Below, piece by piece: positions 1-8,545 of a DNA stretch of 11,851 bases; position 1 is the stretch's first letter, and every line of letters starts with the position of its first letter. The notes under the pieces were generated by a model. It was not told where the DNA came from and ran no database searches. It saw only the letters and a program-made list of their open reading frames with translations. Made by a program: the position numbers and the translations under genes. Origin of the DNA: JAZFYD01 sp036443405. Its GTDB lineage: Bacteria > Planctomycetota > PLA2. Location of the stretch: the NCBI GenBank assembly GCA_036443405.1, contig JAZFYD010000044.1:1-11851 (forward strand). The letters are read 5' to 3'.

Positions 1-1087
1 AACGCGCGATCTCCAGGAGCGCCGACGTGCCCGATGCGTTGTCGTCGGCGCCGTTGTGGACTTGCCCGCGCGCTTTTTGGCCGCCGAGGGATCCGAACTT
101 GCCGAGCCCGACGTGGTCGTGGTGCGCACCAACGACGAGGAAGTCCTCGTGCGATTTCGCCTGGCCGGCCTCGAGCCACGCGCAGACGTTGATGCCGGAG
201 CGCGGCGTGCGCGTCACGTTCGCGATCACGCGCACCTTCGCGGTGCCGACCTTGTGTCTCGGCGCGATCGGTCGCTCACTCAGAATGTCGAGTTCCAGAT
301 CCTCAGGCGTCGCTCCGAACAGTTTTGGAAACAACTTTCGAGCCATCGCGAGGGTCATGTGCAAACACGGGATGGTCGCACCGCCACCACCGACGTTGCC
401 GCGCATCAGCCGGTCTTTGTGCTGCGGGATGTGATTGGAGTTGTTCACGACGACCAGCGCCGCCGCGCCACGATCGGCGGCCTGTTTCACCTTGACGGTG
501 AATGGTGCGTAGCGTCTGCGGGGGCCCGGTCCACTCCACGCAGGCGTCCCGGACGGCAGATAGCGGAACACGAAGACGACCTTGCCCTTGACATCGACAC
601 CGGCGTAGTCGTCGTACCCGAGGTCCGGCGCGGAAATCCCATAACCCGCGAGCACCGCGTCCGCGGTCACGTCGCCGGCCGCGGACATGGAGAGCGGATA
701 GAAGTCCGTGCCCTGCGCCAGCGTGAGCTCGGCATCGTCGACGATGCCCAGCACGCCGCCGTCTTTCACGGACACGTCTGCCGGAAGCGGCACCGCTTGG
801 AAAAAACCGCCGTTCTCGCCGGCGGACGCGAGGCCCATCTCCTTGAACTGGGCGGCGAGATACTCCGTGACCTTTTTTTCCTCGGGGGAGCCGCTCGCCC
901 GACCCGCGAGCTCGTCCGACGCAAGGAATCGGAGGTGCGCGTACATCCGTTCCGCCGAGATCGTCGGCGGCGCCGGAGTCTCGGGCTTGTTGGGTTCCTT
1001 CGCGGCGTCTTCGGCCCAAGCGGGAGCCAACAGTGTCGCGAGCGCGAGCAGGAGTTTTTGAGCGAAGTGCGGGCTGGTCGAAGACAT
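1..1087 (-). CDS. Exported M28-family zinc aminopeptidase with PA domain (3' end beyond window)
   Basis: Partial gene; 362 codons are visible from the ATG at 1087 to the left edge. Residues 1-25 form a signal peptide with a hydrophobic core (KLLLALATLLAP) and an AWA cleavage site before EDAAKEP. Residues 47-90 match the usual M28 amino-terminal segment (HLRFLASDELAGRASGSPE). Residues about 140-290 look like an inserted PA domain (GYGISAPDLGYDDYAGVDVKGK, then AADRGAAALVVVNN). The catalytic domain then opens with VVGAHHDHVGLG: H322 is the expected first zinc ligand and D324 the catalytic Asp. GADDNASG follows, with D348 as the expected bridging zinc ligand. The remaining ligands should lie outside the window. 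The family removes N-terminal residues from peptides, here probably in the periplasm or outside the cell. A weak GAGAG precedes the ATG; a GTG one codon upstream is an alternative start. Substrate unknown. Confidence 0.93.
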   Translation of the reverse strand, partial: MSSTSPHFAQKLLLALATLLAPAWAEDAAKEPNKPETPAPPTISAERMYAHLRFLASDELAGRASGSPEEKKVTEYLAAQFKEMGLASAGENGGFFQAVPLPADVSVKDGGVLGIVDDAELTLAQGTDFYPLSMSAAGDVTADAVLAGYGISAPDLGYDDYAGVDVKGKVVFVFRYLPSGTPAWSGPGPRRRYAPFTVKVKQAADRGAAALVVVNNSNHIPQHKDRLMRGNVGGGGATIPCLHMTLAMARKLFPKLFGATPEDLELDILSERPIAPRHKVGTAKVRVIANVTRTPRSGINVCAWLEAGQAKSHEDFLVVGAHHDHVGLGKFGSLGGQKARGQVHNGADDNASGTSALLEIAR

Positions 1088-1237
1088 CACTCTCGTATGT
1101 ACGCCGCACGGTGCCCAACAACCAGCGGTTTCGCCCGCTTCCATCGAAACGGAGCGGATCTAGGTCGAGCTGGGAGGTTCGTCAGGCCTAGCCGACCGGA
1201 GCGCGGCGGGTAACACCGGCTACGAGGTTAGAGGTGG
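1088..1237. other. Divergent intergenic region between the M28 peptidase and comEC
   Basis: These 150 bases must carry the promoters of both divergent genes. I could not place a convincing -35/-10 pair on either strand. TACATA at 1095-1100, read on the minus strand, and TACGAG at 1221-1226 on the plus strand are possible -10 boxes but lack good -35 partners. No strong inverted repeat or RNA gene is visible. Confidence 0.5.
1230..1237 (+). promoter_or_regulatory. Shine-Dalgarno of comEC
   Basis: AGAGGTGG directly abuts the ATG at 1238. The GAGG core is only 3 bases from the start, closer than usual. It still supports this ATG over the in-frame ATG at codon 12, which has no purine-rich stretch before it. 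Confidence 0.5.
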
Positions 1238-3532
1238 ATGGGTGCATACATCGCGGCGCGACCGCTCTTGATGGGCGCGTTGGGCGTGCTCGCCGGGATC
1301 GGGCTTGCGCGCCTCGAATCTCCTCTTGCGGCCGCCGCGGCGCTCGGCATGGGCCTGGCGTTCCTGCTCTTTGGCGCCCCCGCACGAAGGGTCGCCGTCC
1401 TGTTGTTTCTGAGCGCCGGATCCGCCGGAATCACGACGGCGCTGCGGCAGCAGGACCGCTTGGCGCGGGACCGCCTCGCGCTTGAAGCGATGCGGGTTGA
1501 CACGCCACCTGTGTCACGCGTCGAGCTGATCGTCGCGGATCTAGGCTTCGACCCGTTTGCAGAGCGGGCCTGGATTCTCGGCCGCACCCGAACCGGACTC
1601 GGCGTGATCGCATCGTGGTCGGGCGACGCACCGATGGATGCCGGGTGCGGCGCTCGTGTCCTGGTCTTTGGTCAGTGCCGTGAGATCCGGCCGCCGCGCA
1701 ATCCGGGTGAAGCGGATCGGCGCGTGAGGCTCGCCCGGTTCGGCGCGTCGTTGAGCCTCGACGCGCGCGTCTCCGAGAACGTCGTCGTGCTCACGCCGGC
1801 GTCGGAGGGGTTGCGAAAGCACGCCGAACACCTGCGGCGCGCCGGCGTCGCGAGGCTGCGTCGAGTCATGCCGGGCTCGGTCGCGCCGTTGGCCGCCGCG
1901 ATCCTGTTCGGTTTGCGCGGCGGCATCGACTCGGATCAGCACGCCCGGTTCGCGCGAAGCGGCACGCTGCACCTCCTTGCGATATCGGGATTTCACCTTT
2001 TGTTGCTCGCCGGCATCTTGCATCACCTATTGCGCGCCGTGGGTCTCGGGCCGCGCATGGCCGCGGGCCTCGTGCTCGCCGCGTCGGTGCTCTATGTGCC
2101 GCTGACCGGCGGCGCCCCACCGATCCGCCGTGCGTTCAGCGTGATCCTCGTCTACGGCATCGCGCTGCTCCGCGGCCGGCGCGCCGACATCGGCAACGCG
2201 CTCGGTGGAGCGGCGTTGTTACTCCTACTCAGCAACCCATCCGACCTCGACGCGATCGGCACCCGGCTGAGTTTTTTGGCAGCCGCGGGGATCGCGTGGC
2301 TGGCCCGCGGGTGGGCGCGGCGGTGGTCGCGACGCCATCGATTCCTGAGCCGGTTCCCGGCCGTGCGCCGGGACCGCCGGTTGCGCCTCCCGATCGCGCG
2401 GTATCTGCTCTACGCGACGCCGGTCGCGCTCGCCGCATCGCTCGCCACGTTGCCGTGGGTGGCTGCCAGTTTCGGCCGGGTGAATCCTCTCGCGCCGTTG
2501 GTCAACCTGGTCGCGGGACCGCTGCTGTCGCTCTCGTTGCCGCTTTGCGCGCTGACCGCCGCCGGTGTACCCGGCGCGGCCGCACCCGCGACGTGGGTGT
2601 TGTCGTCGTTGGTCTGGTGGCTCGACGTCGCCGAGAGTCTCCCGGGCGGCCACCTCGCGGTTCTCCTCCCGCCGGCCGGTGTCGTCGCCGCTTGGACCGC
2701 CGGTGTTGTCGCACTTCGAGCGCGACCGCGACTCGGCGTGGCCATGCTTTTGGCCGCGACGCTTGTTTGGTTCGCGCGCCCGGTCAGATCTCTTCCGCCG
2801 TTGGTTTTGTTCGACGTGGGGCACGGGCAGGCGGCGCTGTTGCAAACACCGTCCGGCAAGAACGTCCTGGTCGACGCCGGCACGCGTGCATACGGCCCGA
2901 TGGCGCGGCGACGGTTACTGCCGGCGCTTCGGGTGCTGGACGTGCGCCGGCTCGACCTCGTTGTGTGCACGCATTTCGATGGCGATCACTGGAACGCGTT
3001 GCCGGACCTGTTGCACGAGATCCCGGTCCGCGCATTCGTCAGCCCGGCCGCGCCGCCACCGCGACTGCTCGCGGCGCTGGACCGGCGCGGGGTCCCGCGT
3101 TCGATCGCCAAACGGGGCGAGTGGCTCGTGCAGGAATCGGGTTACTCGCTGCAGGTCATCGGGACCGGGGGCGGGCGCCTGACTCACTCCAATAACCAAT
3201 CGATCGTCTTGCGCCTCGAACTGGAGAACGGTTCGATCCTGTTGCCCGCCGATCGCGAGTCTGACGGCCTTGCGGCGCTCCTGCGCCAACCGGCGATTCT
3301 TCGCGCCGACGTGTTGCTCGCGCCCCACCATGGCGCCCGGTGCGAGATCGCCGCCGTGTTCGGGCGCGCGGTCCGGCCGCGCTGGGTGGTCACGTCGAGC
3401 GCAACGGATTTCGCTCACGCACCTACGCTCGTCGCGTACGGCGCCTGTTTCCGGATCGGCACCATGTCCCACGGCTGCCTCGCGATCGAAGCCGAACACG
3501 GCACCCTCGAACCGTTTCCGCTGCGGCGGTGA
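1238..3532 (+). CDS. comEC: ComEC/Rec2-family DNA-uptake channel protein
   Basis: Inner-membrane channel that carries single-stranded DNA into the cytoplasm during natural transformation. The product is 764 aa, close to the usual 750-800. Residues 1-60 are hydrophobic. A DUF4131/OB-like part follows, containing the conserved PPRNPGEAD stretch. The competence domain spans about residues 205-510, with the family hallmark HLLAISGFHLLLLAG and many membrane segments. The C-terminal metallo-beta-lactamase domain begins at LFDVGHGQAALL (D526). It keeps the HxDxDH motif (H579, D581, D583, H584), an acidic residue in LLPADRES (D672) and APHHGA (H697, H698). The metal site therefore looks intact, although the usual GD is AD and the Ser after HHG is Ala. 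Family knowledge ties this domain to degradation of the non-transferred strand. No other competence gene is nearby, so actual competence is inference. Confidence 0.95.
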   Translation: MGAYIAARPLLMGALGVLAGIGLARLESPLAAAAALGMGLAFLLFGAPARRVAVLLFLSAGSAGITTALRQQDRLARDRLALEAMRVDTPPVSRVELIVADLGFDPFAERAWILGRTRTGLGVIASWSGDAPMDAGCGARVLVFGQCREIRPPRNPGEADRRVRLARFGASLSLDARVSENVVVLTPASEGLRKHAEHLRRAGVARLRRVMPGSVAPLAAAILFGLRGGIDSDQHARFARSGTLHLLAISGFHLLLLAGILHHLLRAVGLGPRMAAGLVLAASVLYVPLTGGAPPIRRAFSVILVYGIALLRGRRADIGNALGGAALLLLLSNPSDLDAIGTRLSFLAAAGIAWLARGWARRWSRRHRFLSRFPAVRRDRRLRLPIARYLLYATPVALAASLATLPWVAASFGRVNPLAPLVNLVAGPLLSLSLPLCALTAAGVPGAAAPATWVLSSLVWWLDVAESLPGGHLAVLLPPAGVVAAWTAGVVALRARPRLGVAMLLAATLVWFARPVRSLPPLVLFDVGHGQAALLQTPSGKNVLVDAGTRAYGPMARRRLLPALRVLDVRRLDLVVCTHFDGDHWNALPDLLHEIPVRAFVSPAAPPPRLLAALDRRGVPRSIAKRGEWLVQESGYSLQVIGTGGGRLTHSNNQSIVLRLELENGSILLPADRESDGLAALLRQPAILRADVLLAPHHGARCEIAAVFGRAVRPRWVVTSSATDFAHAPTLVAYGACFRIGTMSHGCLAIEAEHGTLEPFPLRR

Positions 3533-3559
3533 ACCGGGCACGGGCCGCCTCATCGCGCG

Positions 3560-3568
3560 TGCTACGAT
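3560..3568 (+). promoter_or_regulatory. Possible extended -10 promoter of the HEAT-cyclophilin gene
   Basis: TGCTACGAT fits the extended -10 pattern TGnTAnnAT, with the hexamer at 3563-3568. It ends 22 bases before the ATG at 3591, which predicts a leader of about 15 bases. No -35 match is seen, as is allowed for extended -10 promoters. The gene may instead be co-transcribed with comEC, which ends 58 bases upstream. Confidence 0.35.
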
Positions 3569-3588
3569 CCGCCCCTTCAAGAAATCCC

Positions 3589-3612
3589 CGATGAAAAACA
3601 CGATGAAAAACG
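3589..3612 (+). repeat. Tandem 12-base duplication of the start codon
   Basis: CGATGAAAAACA (3589-3600) is followed immediately by CGATGAAAAACG (3601-3612), identical in 11 of 12 bases. The unit keeps the frame, so the protein begins MKNTMKN and has two equivalent start codons 12 bases apart. Confidence 0.9.
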
Positions 3613-5561
3613 CGCTTGATTCGTCTTCCATGTTTCGCTGCCGGGCTCTTCTGTTTTGTCTCCCGCTTATTTCCGGCGCCGCGATGGCGGACGAGACCTT
3701 CGACCGCGTGGTCGCCGCGGAGTTGTCGCGGCGATACGAACAGACCGTGTTCGAAGCGGCCGCACGATCGAAAGACGCAGTGACTCGCCGCGCGGCAGCG
3801 CGCGCCGCCGGACGCTTGAAGTCTGCGGAAGCGGTTTCCTGGTTGGCGACCCTGGTGCGCGACGAAGCAGGCCCCGTCCGACGGGCCGCCCTGTTCGCAC
3901 TCGGACAGATTTCCGGCGAGTCCGCGTTCTTGCAGCTGCGTTCGGCCTTGTCGAAACTCGAAAGCAACGACCTCCCGGTCGCCCTTGTGGCGCTCGGCAA
4001 GACCAAGGACCCACGAGCCGTCGCGGAACTGACCGAGCGTTTGCAACACAGTCGAAACGGGGTCCGCGGCGCCGCGGCGCTCGGGCTGTTCCGCCTGGGC
4101 GACATCTCAGCGATCCCGGAACTCATGGCCGCCGTGAAGACGGAGCGCAACGACGACGCACGGTGGCGGCACATCTACGGAGCGTGGCGCCTTATGCGGG
4201 ACGCCAAACGCGCCGGGACGCTGCGCGCCCAGGACGAGTGGATCACCTGGATCACGCCCTCGCTCGGTTCGACCCGGGGTTACGAGGAGCGTGTGTTCGC
4301 GCTGCGGGCCGCGATGCAACTCGAAGGCGGCCCCGCGGTCGCGTTGACGATGCTCAAGGACGAGGACCCCCGGCTGCGCATCGAGGCGATCCATGCGCTC
4401 TCGGCCGAGTGGACACCGGAACGTGGAGCGACCATCGTGGCGCTCGCGACGGATCCGGATCCGCTGGTGCGGCGCATGGTCGTGGACCACATCGGCAAGG
4501 AACCGAAACAGGCCGTCGCTCTTCTGCGTCAGCTCGAAAAGTCCCTCGAGAAGAGCGATCCGCTGCAGGTCGATGTCGCGACGGCGCTTGCCAAGGCCGG
4601 CGAACGGCCGGCGGCGATCGAGAACGAAGAGACCAAGTGGCGCGCCGGCGTGCTGTTGGGCGAAGTCCCCGCGGAGGGTCCCAAGACCGAGAAAGGCAAG
4701 CTCGCCGCCGCGGAGGTGTGTGCCGAGGAGTCGGTGCCCACCGAGCGCGCCAACGCGGTGCTCGCCGCGCTGCTCGAGGATCCCGATCTCGCGATTCGTA
4801 CGAGCGCCGTGTCGAGTCTCGGAAAACGCGCCGCACGCGAAACCTCGGCGGCGCTGCGTGGCGAGTACGCGGACACGCTGGCGCGGGCCGCGCGGCGCTC
4901 CCCGGGCGCGGAGTTCGACGAGACACGCGCCGAGGTGCTGCGTGCGATCGTCGAGCTGAAGATCGCGCATCCGTGGCTGCGCGAGGCGTTGACCGATCCC
5001 GACGAGCCCATCCGCGCGGCGGCGCGCGAGGCACTCCTGGGACTCGGCGAAACCGTGCCGCCGAAAAAACCCGTGGGATTTCGTCTGCTCGATCAGGACG
5101 CCCGCGGCCTTGTCGCCGCCGCGAGGAAGCTGCGCGGAACACGCGTCATCCTGGAGACCAACCGCGGCGAAATCGAGATCATGCTGTTGCCGGATGAAGC
5201 GCCGGTCCACTGCGTCAACTTCGCGGAGCTGGTGAAGAAGGGCTTCTACAACGGACTCAGTTGGCACCGCGTGGTCCCCGGGTTCGTGATTCAGGGTGGA
5301 TGCCCGCGCGGCGACGGCTGGGGTGGACCCGGCTATGTCCTGCCCGACGAGCTCGGGACGCGTCCGTACGTGCGCGGCACGGTCGGCATGCCCAAAGCGG
5401 GCAATGACACCGGCGGATGCCAGATCTTCATCACCCACCTGCCGACGCCGCATCTGGATGGCCGCTACACCGTGTACGGCCAGATGCTGAGCGGCTTCGC
5501 GACCCTGGACGACATCCGGGTCGGCGACAAGATCAAGAGCGCGCGGCTGGTAGCCCCGTAA
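3591..5561 (+). CDS. Exported HEAT-like repeat protein with C-terminal cyclophilin peptidyl-prolyl isomerase domain
   Basis: The product is 656 aa. A signal peptide ends at GAAMA (about residue 33) before DETFDR. Residues about 45-505 are alpha-helical HEAT/PBS-lyase-like repeats, with recurring units such as PVRRAALFALGQI, PRLRIEAIHAL and LAIRTSAVSSLG. Residues 519-656 are a cyclophilin domain that keeps the catalytic Arg (HRVVPGFVIQGG, R560), F565, Q568, Q611 and F613. The positions equivalent to human CypA W121 and H126 are H621 and Y626; replacements there are common in bacterial cyclophilins. The likely role is proline isomerisation during folding of exported proteins, with the repeats binding a client or partner (inference). 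Three in-frame ATGs compete: 3591, 3603 and 3630. The one at 3630 would leave a compact 20-residue signal peptide; 3591 has only a weak AAGAAA upstream. The reading frame stays open upstream into comEC, but that part is not a real extension. Confidence 0.92.
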   Translation: MKNTMKNALDSSSMFRCRALLFCLPLISGAAMADETFDRVVAAELSRRYEQTVFEAAARSKDAVTRRAAARAAGRLKSAEAVSWLATLVRDEAGPVRRAALFALGQISGESAFLQLRSALSKLESNDLPVALVALGKTKDPRAVAELTERLQHSRNGVRGAAALGLFRLGDISAIPELMAAVKTERNDDARWRHIYGAWRLMRDAKRAGTLRAQDEWITWITPSLGSTRGYEERVFALRAAMQLEGGPAVALTMLKDEDPRLRIEAIHALSAEWTPERGATIVALATDPDPLVRRMVVDHIGKEPKQAVALLRQLEKSLEKSDPLQVDVATALAKAGERPAAIENEETKWRAGVLLGEVPAEGPKTEKGKLAAAEVCAEESVPTERANAVLAALLEDPDLAIRTSAVSSLGKRAARETSAALRGEYADTLARAARRSPGAEFDETRAEVLRAIVELKIAHPWLREALTDPDEPIRAAAREALLGLGETVPPKKPVGFRLLDQDARGLVAAARKLRGTRVILETNRGEIEIMLLPDEAPVHCVNFAELVKKGFYNGLSWHRVVPGFVIQGGCPRGDGWGGPGYVLPDELGTRPYVRGTVGMPKAGNDTGGCQIFITHLPTPHLDGRYTVYGQMLSGFATLDDIRVGDKIKSARLVAP

Positions 5562-5639
5562 TCCGCTGTCCGGCGTCTCGCCGAGGAAGCTGTATCGAGA
5601 ATACCGCGAAGGCGAACGCCTATCCAGCCAACCGAAACG

Positions 5640-5885
5640 TTAGAGGACGTCGGCGCCGAATTGGTCCACCGGGGCCGGGGGCTCGTTGGACAGGTCCTGG
5701 TGCTCCAAGCTCAAGCGGTCATCCAGGAGTTCTTCGAGTGCGATGTCGATCGGCCGGATCTTGTCCGTCTCGACCAGCGGCCGTGAACCCTGCACCAACT
5801 CGCGAACGCGCTTTTGCAGGATGGCCGTCATGGCGAACGGGCCACCGAACTTTTCCTGGGCTAGATGAATGTCATTCAAGTCCAT
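5640..5885 (-). CDS. rpoZ: DNA-directed RNA polymerase omega subunit
   Basis: Small protein of 81 aa. The core, FAMTAILQKRVRELVQG (residues 17-33) followed by KIRPIDIALEELLDDRL (42-58), matches the omega/Rpb6 fold: a helix with the conserved KR-x-R-L segment and the PxxIALEEL segment. Omega binds beta-prime and assists RNA polymerase assembly; in many bacteria it also forms part of a ppGpp site. The tail after residue 60 is acidic and proline-containing and is not a recognised domain. The start is well fixed by AGGAG at 5891-5895, five bases before the ATG. The gene lies 47 bases after murJ and is probably the last gene of the oppD-oppF-murJ-rpoZ unit. rpoZ often sits beside gmk or spoT, so this location is different. 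It could be a diverged omega-like protein, but the core match is good. Confidence 0.85.
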   Translation of the reverse strand: MDLNDIHLAQEKFGGPFAMTAILQKRVRELVQGSRPLVETDKIRPIDIALEELLDDRLSLEHQDLSNEPPAPVDQFGADVL

Positions 5886-5890
5886 GCCGA

Positions 5891-5895
5891 CTCCT
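5891..5895 (-). promoter_or_regulatory. Shine-Dalgarno of rpoZ
   Basis: AGGAG on the minus strand with a 5-base spacer to the ATG at 5885. It lies in the 47-base murJ-rpoZ gap and decides the start of this short gene. Confidence 0.75.
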
Positions 5896-5932
5896 GGGCC
5901 GCCTTCTGGCGAAGTGTGACGAGCCCAGCAGT

Positions 5933-7501
5933 TTAAGAGGCATTGCCAGATCTGTCGAGACGCACCACCGCGAGGATCTCCTGGGACCCCAGGAGACGAC
6001 CGACGGCGAAATACGCGGCCACGCCGGCGACGGTCGGGCCAAATACGGCTGCCGCCCGCGCGAGAAAGCCCTCGCCACCCGGAAGCAGGAGTGACACGGC
6101 CCACGTGGCGCCCCCGCAAGCGCACGCCGCCGCCGCCATCTTCACCACCGCCGCGAGGAACCCGGGGCGCCCCGCCAGGAAGTGACGGCGGCCGGCCACC
6201 ATCAGGATCAGGAGGTTGACCGCCTGGCCGGCGCCGACAGCGATGGCCAGCGCACGCCACTGGAAGTCGGGGTTGCGGGCCAGCGGGATCGCCACTGCCA
6301 GATTGGCGGCCACCGCGAAAACCGACGCCAGCAGCGGAACGCGCATCTTGCCGACCGCGTAATAGACCGGCACCAGGACTTTCACCGCGCAGTACGGGAC
6401 AACCGCGAGCGCGTAGAGCGTGATCGCCTGGCCGATTGCGTTGGCCTCGGCGGCCTCGGTCGCCCCGTATCCAAACAGGAGATGCGCGATCGGCCCGCCG
6501 AGCACCATCAGGCCGACGGCGGCGGGAATCGCGAATGCCAGACACAGGCGCAGTCCATCCCCCATCGTGCGCGCCACCGCTTCCCTATCGCCGGCCGCCG
6601 CTTGGCGCGCGGCCTCCGCGAGCGCGGCCGTGCCGACGGCGACCCCGACCAACCCGACCGGCAGATGCACAAGCCGGAAGCCGTAGTAGAGAAACGAGAC
6701 CCCGCCGACGTACTGCGACGCGAGGCGCAGGTTGATCAGGATGCAAAGGTGCGTGGCCGCAAGCCCCAAAACCACGGGCGCCATGCGCAGCACGATCTGC
6801 CGCAACGCGGGGTCGCGAAATTTGGGATCGGGGCAAAACCGGGGGCGCCAGCCCTCGCGCCGCATCGCGGGAACCTGCAGGAGAAATTGGAGCGCTCCGC
6901 CAGTCAAAAGGAGCAGCGCCCACGGGAACGCCGCCGACTCACCGGTCACGCCCAGCATCAGGAGGAAGCTACCCCCTCCAACGAGTAGGAGGTTCTGACT
7001 CGCGGGGCTGAGCGCGGGCAGAAAGAACCGTCCGCGCACATTGAGTGCGCCCATCAGCACGACCGCCAGCGTGATGAAGAGCAGAAACGGCGCGAGCAGG
7101 CGCGCATAGAACACCGCCGTCTCAAACTTCTCGGGGTCCCCTGAGAAACTCGGGTCGGTGATCCAACCGATCAACTGCGGCGCGAAAACCACCAGGAGCA
7201 CGACGGCACCGCCGGCGTAGATCAGCAGCGTCGACAGCGCGCGGTTCACCAGATCGAACGCGGCCTCCTCGCCCTCGTCTTTTTGCGTCTGGCTCAGCGT
7301 GGGGACAAACGCGCCGTTGAAGGCGCCCTCGGCGAAAAGATCGCGCAGAAGATTCGGCACCTTGAACGCGACCTCGAGTGCGTCCGACAGCGCGCCGGCA
7401 CCGACCAACGCGGCGCGCAGTGCGTCGCGAAACAAGCCGAGGACACGCGAGACGAGCGTCGCCAGCGAGACGCGCCGCGCGGCCCCAGTTAAACGCTTCA
7501 C
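5933..7501 (-). CDS. murJ: Lipid II flippase MurJ (MviN family)
   Basis: Integral membrane protein of 522 aa (E. coli 511), with about 14 hydrophobic segments. It moves lipid II, the peptidoglycan precursor, across the inner membrane. The amino terminus carries the family signature SRVLGLFRDALRAALVGAG, then VPNLLRDLFAEGAFNGAFVP. The charged residues essential in E. coli MurJ (R18, R24, D39, R52, R270) correspond here to R19, R25, D40, R53 and R276. NVRGRFFLPALSP and YYGFRLVHLPVGLVGVAVGT are further family segments. The start is GTG at 7501 and has no evident Shine-Dalgarno. It lies 27 bases after the oppF stop, so it is probably read by coupling or reinitiation from oppF. The first 11 bases are repeated just upstream. 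No permease gene for the neighbouring ATPases is present; MurJ is itself a complete flippase and needs no ATPase. Confidence 0.96.
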   Translation of the reverse strand: MKRLTGAARRVSLATLVSRVLGLFRDALRAALVGAGALSDALEVAFKVPNLLRDLFAEGAFNGAFVPTLSQTQKDEGEEAAFDLVNRALSTLLIYAGGAVVLLVVFAPQLIGWITDPSFSGDPEKFETAVFYARLLAPFLLFITLAVVLMGALNVRGRFFLPALSPASQNLLLVGGGSFLLMLGVTGESAAFPWALLLLTGGALQFLLQVPAMRREGWRPRFCPDPKFRDPALRQIVLRMAPVVLGLAATHLCILINLRLASQYVGGVSFLYYGFRLVHLPVGLVGVAVGTAALAEAARQAAAGDREAVARTMGDGLRLCLAFAIPAAVGLMVLGGPIAHLLFGYGATEAAEANAIGQAITLYALAVVPYCAVKVLVPVYYAVGKMRVPLLASVFAVAANLAVAIPLARNPDFQWRALAIAVGAGQAVNLLILMVAGRRHFLAGRPGFLAAVVKMAAAACACGGATWAVSLLLPGGEGFLARAAAVFGPTVAGVAAYFAVGRLLGSQEILAVVRLDRSGNAS

Positions 7502-7528
7502 GGCAGACGCGTCACTGCAAACGCTTCA

Positions 7529-7529
<1 letters not shown>
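7491..7529 (-). repeat. Duplicated GTGAAGCGTTT start sequence before murJ, with a five-codon mini-ORF
   Basis: On the minus strand GTGAAGCGTTT occurs at 7529-7519 and again at 7501-7491, the second copy being the murJ start. The upstream copy overlaps the oppF stop (TAG sharing its G with GTG) and opens a mini-ORF encoding MKRLQ, ending in TGA at 7514-7512. The first four residues equal those of MurJ (MKRL). The 28-base offset puts the two copies in different frames. Confidence 0.85.

Positions 7530-8541
<1,012 letters not shown>

Positions 8542-8545
<4 letters not shown>

Noticed and set aside
56..1213. Long plus-strand open frame opposite the M28 peptidase gene
   Set aside because: The minus-strand frame encodes a signal peptide, PA domain and M28 motifs; the plus-strand product is Arg-rich without recognisable motifs.
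3656..5197. 513-codon plus-strand frame within the HEAT-cyclophilin gene
   Set aside because: Arg/Gly-rich product in a shifted frame, overlapping a gene with clear HEAT-like repeats and a cyclophilin domain.
5571..5583. CGGCG-TCT-CGCCG hairpin between the convergent HEAT-cyclophilin and rpoZ genes, as a terminator
   Set aside because: The stem is only 5 base pairs and there is no T-tract on either strand. A terminator is expected in 5562-5639 but this one is not convincing; such short GC stems arise by chance in this composition.
5886..6545. Minus-strand frame extending rpoZ upstream to about 300 residues
   Set aside because: The added part overlaps murJ in another frame and has no domain. 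AGGAG at 5891-5895 marks the true rpoZ start at 5885.
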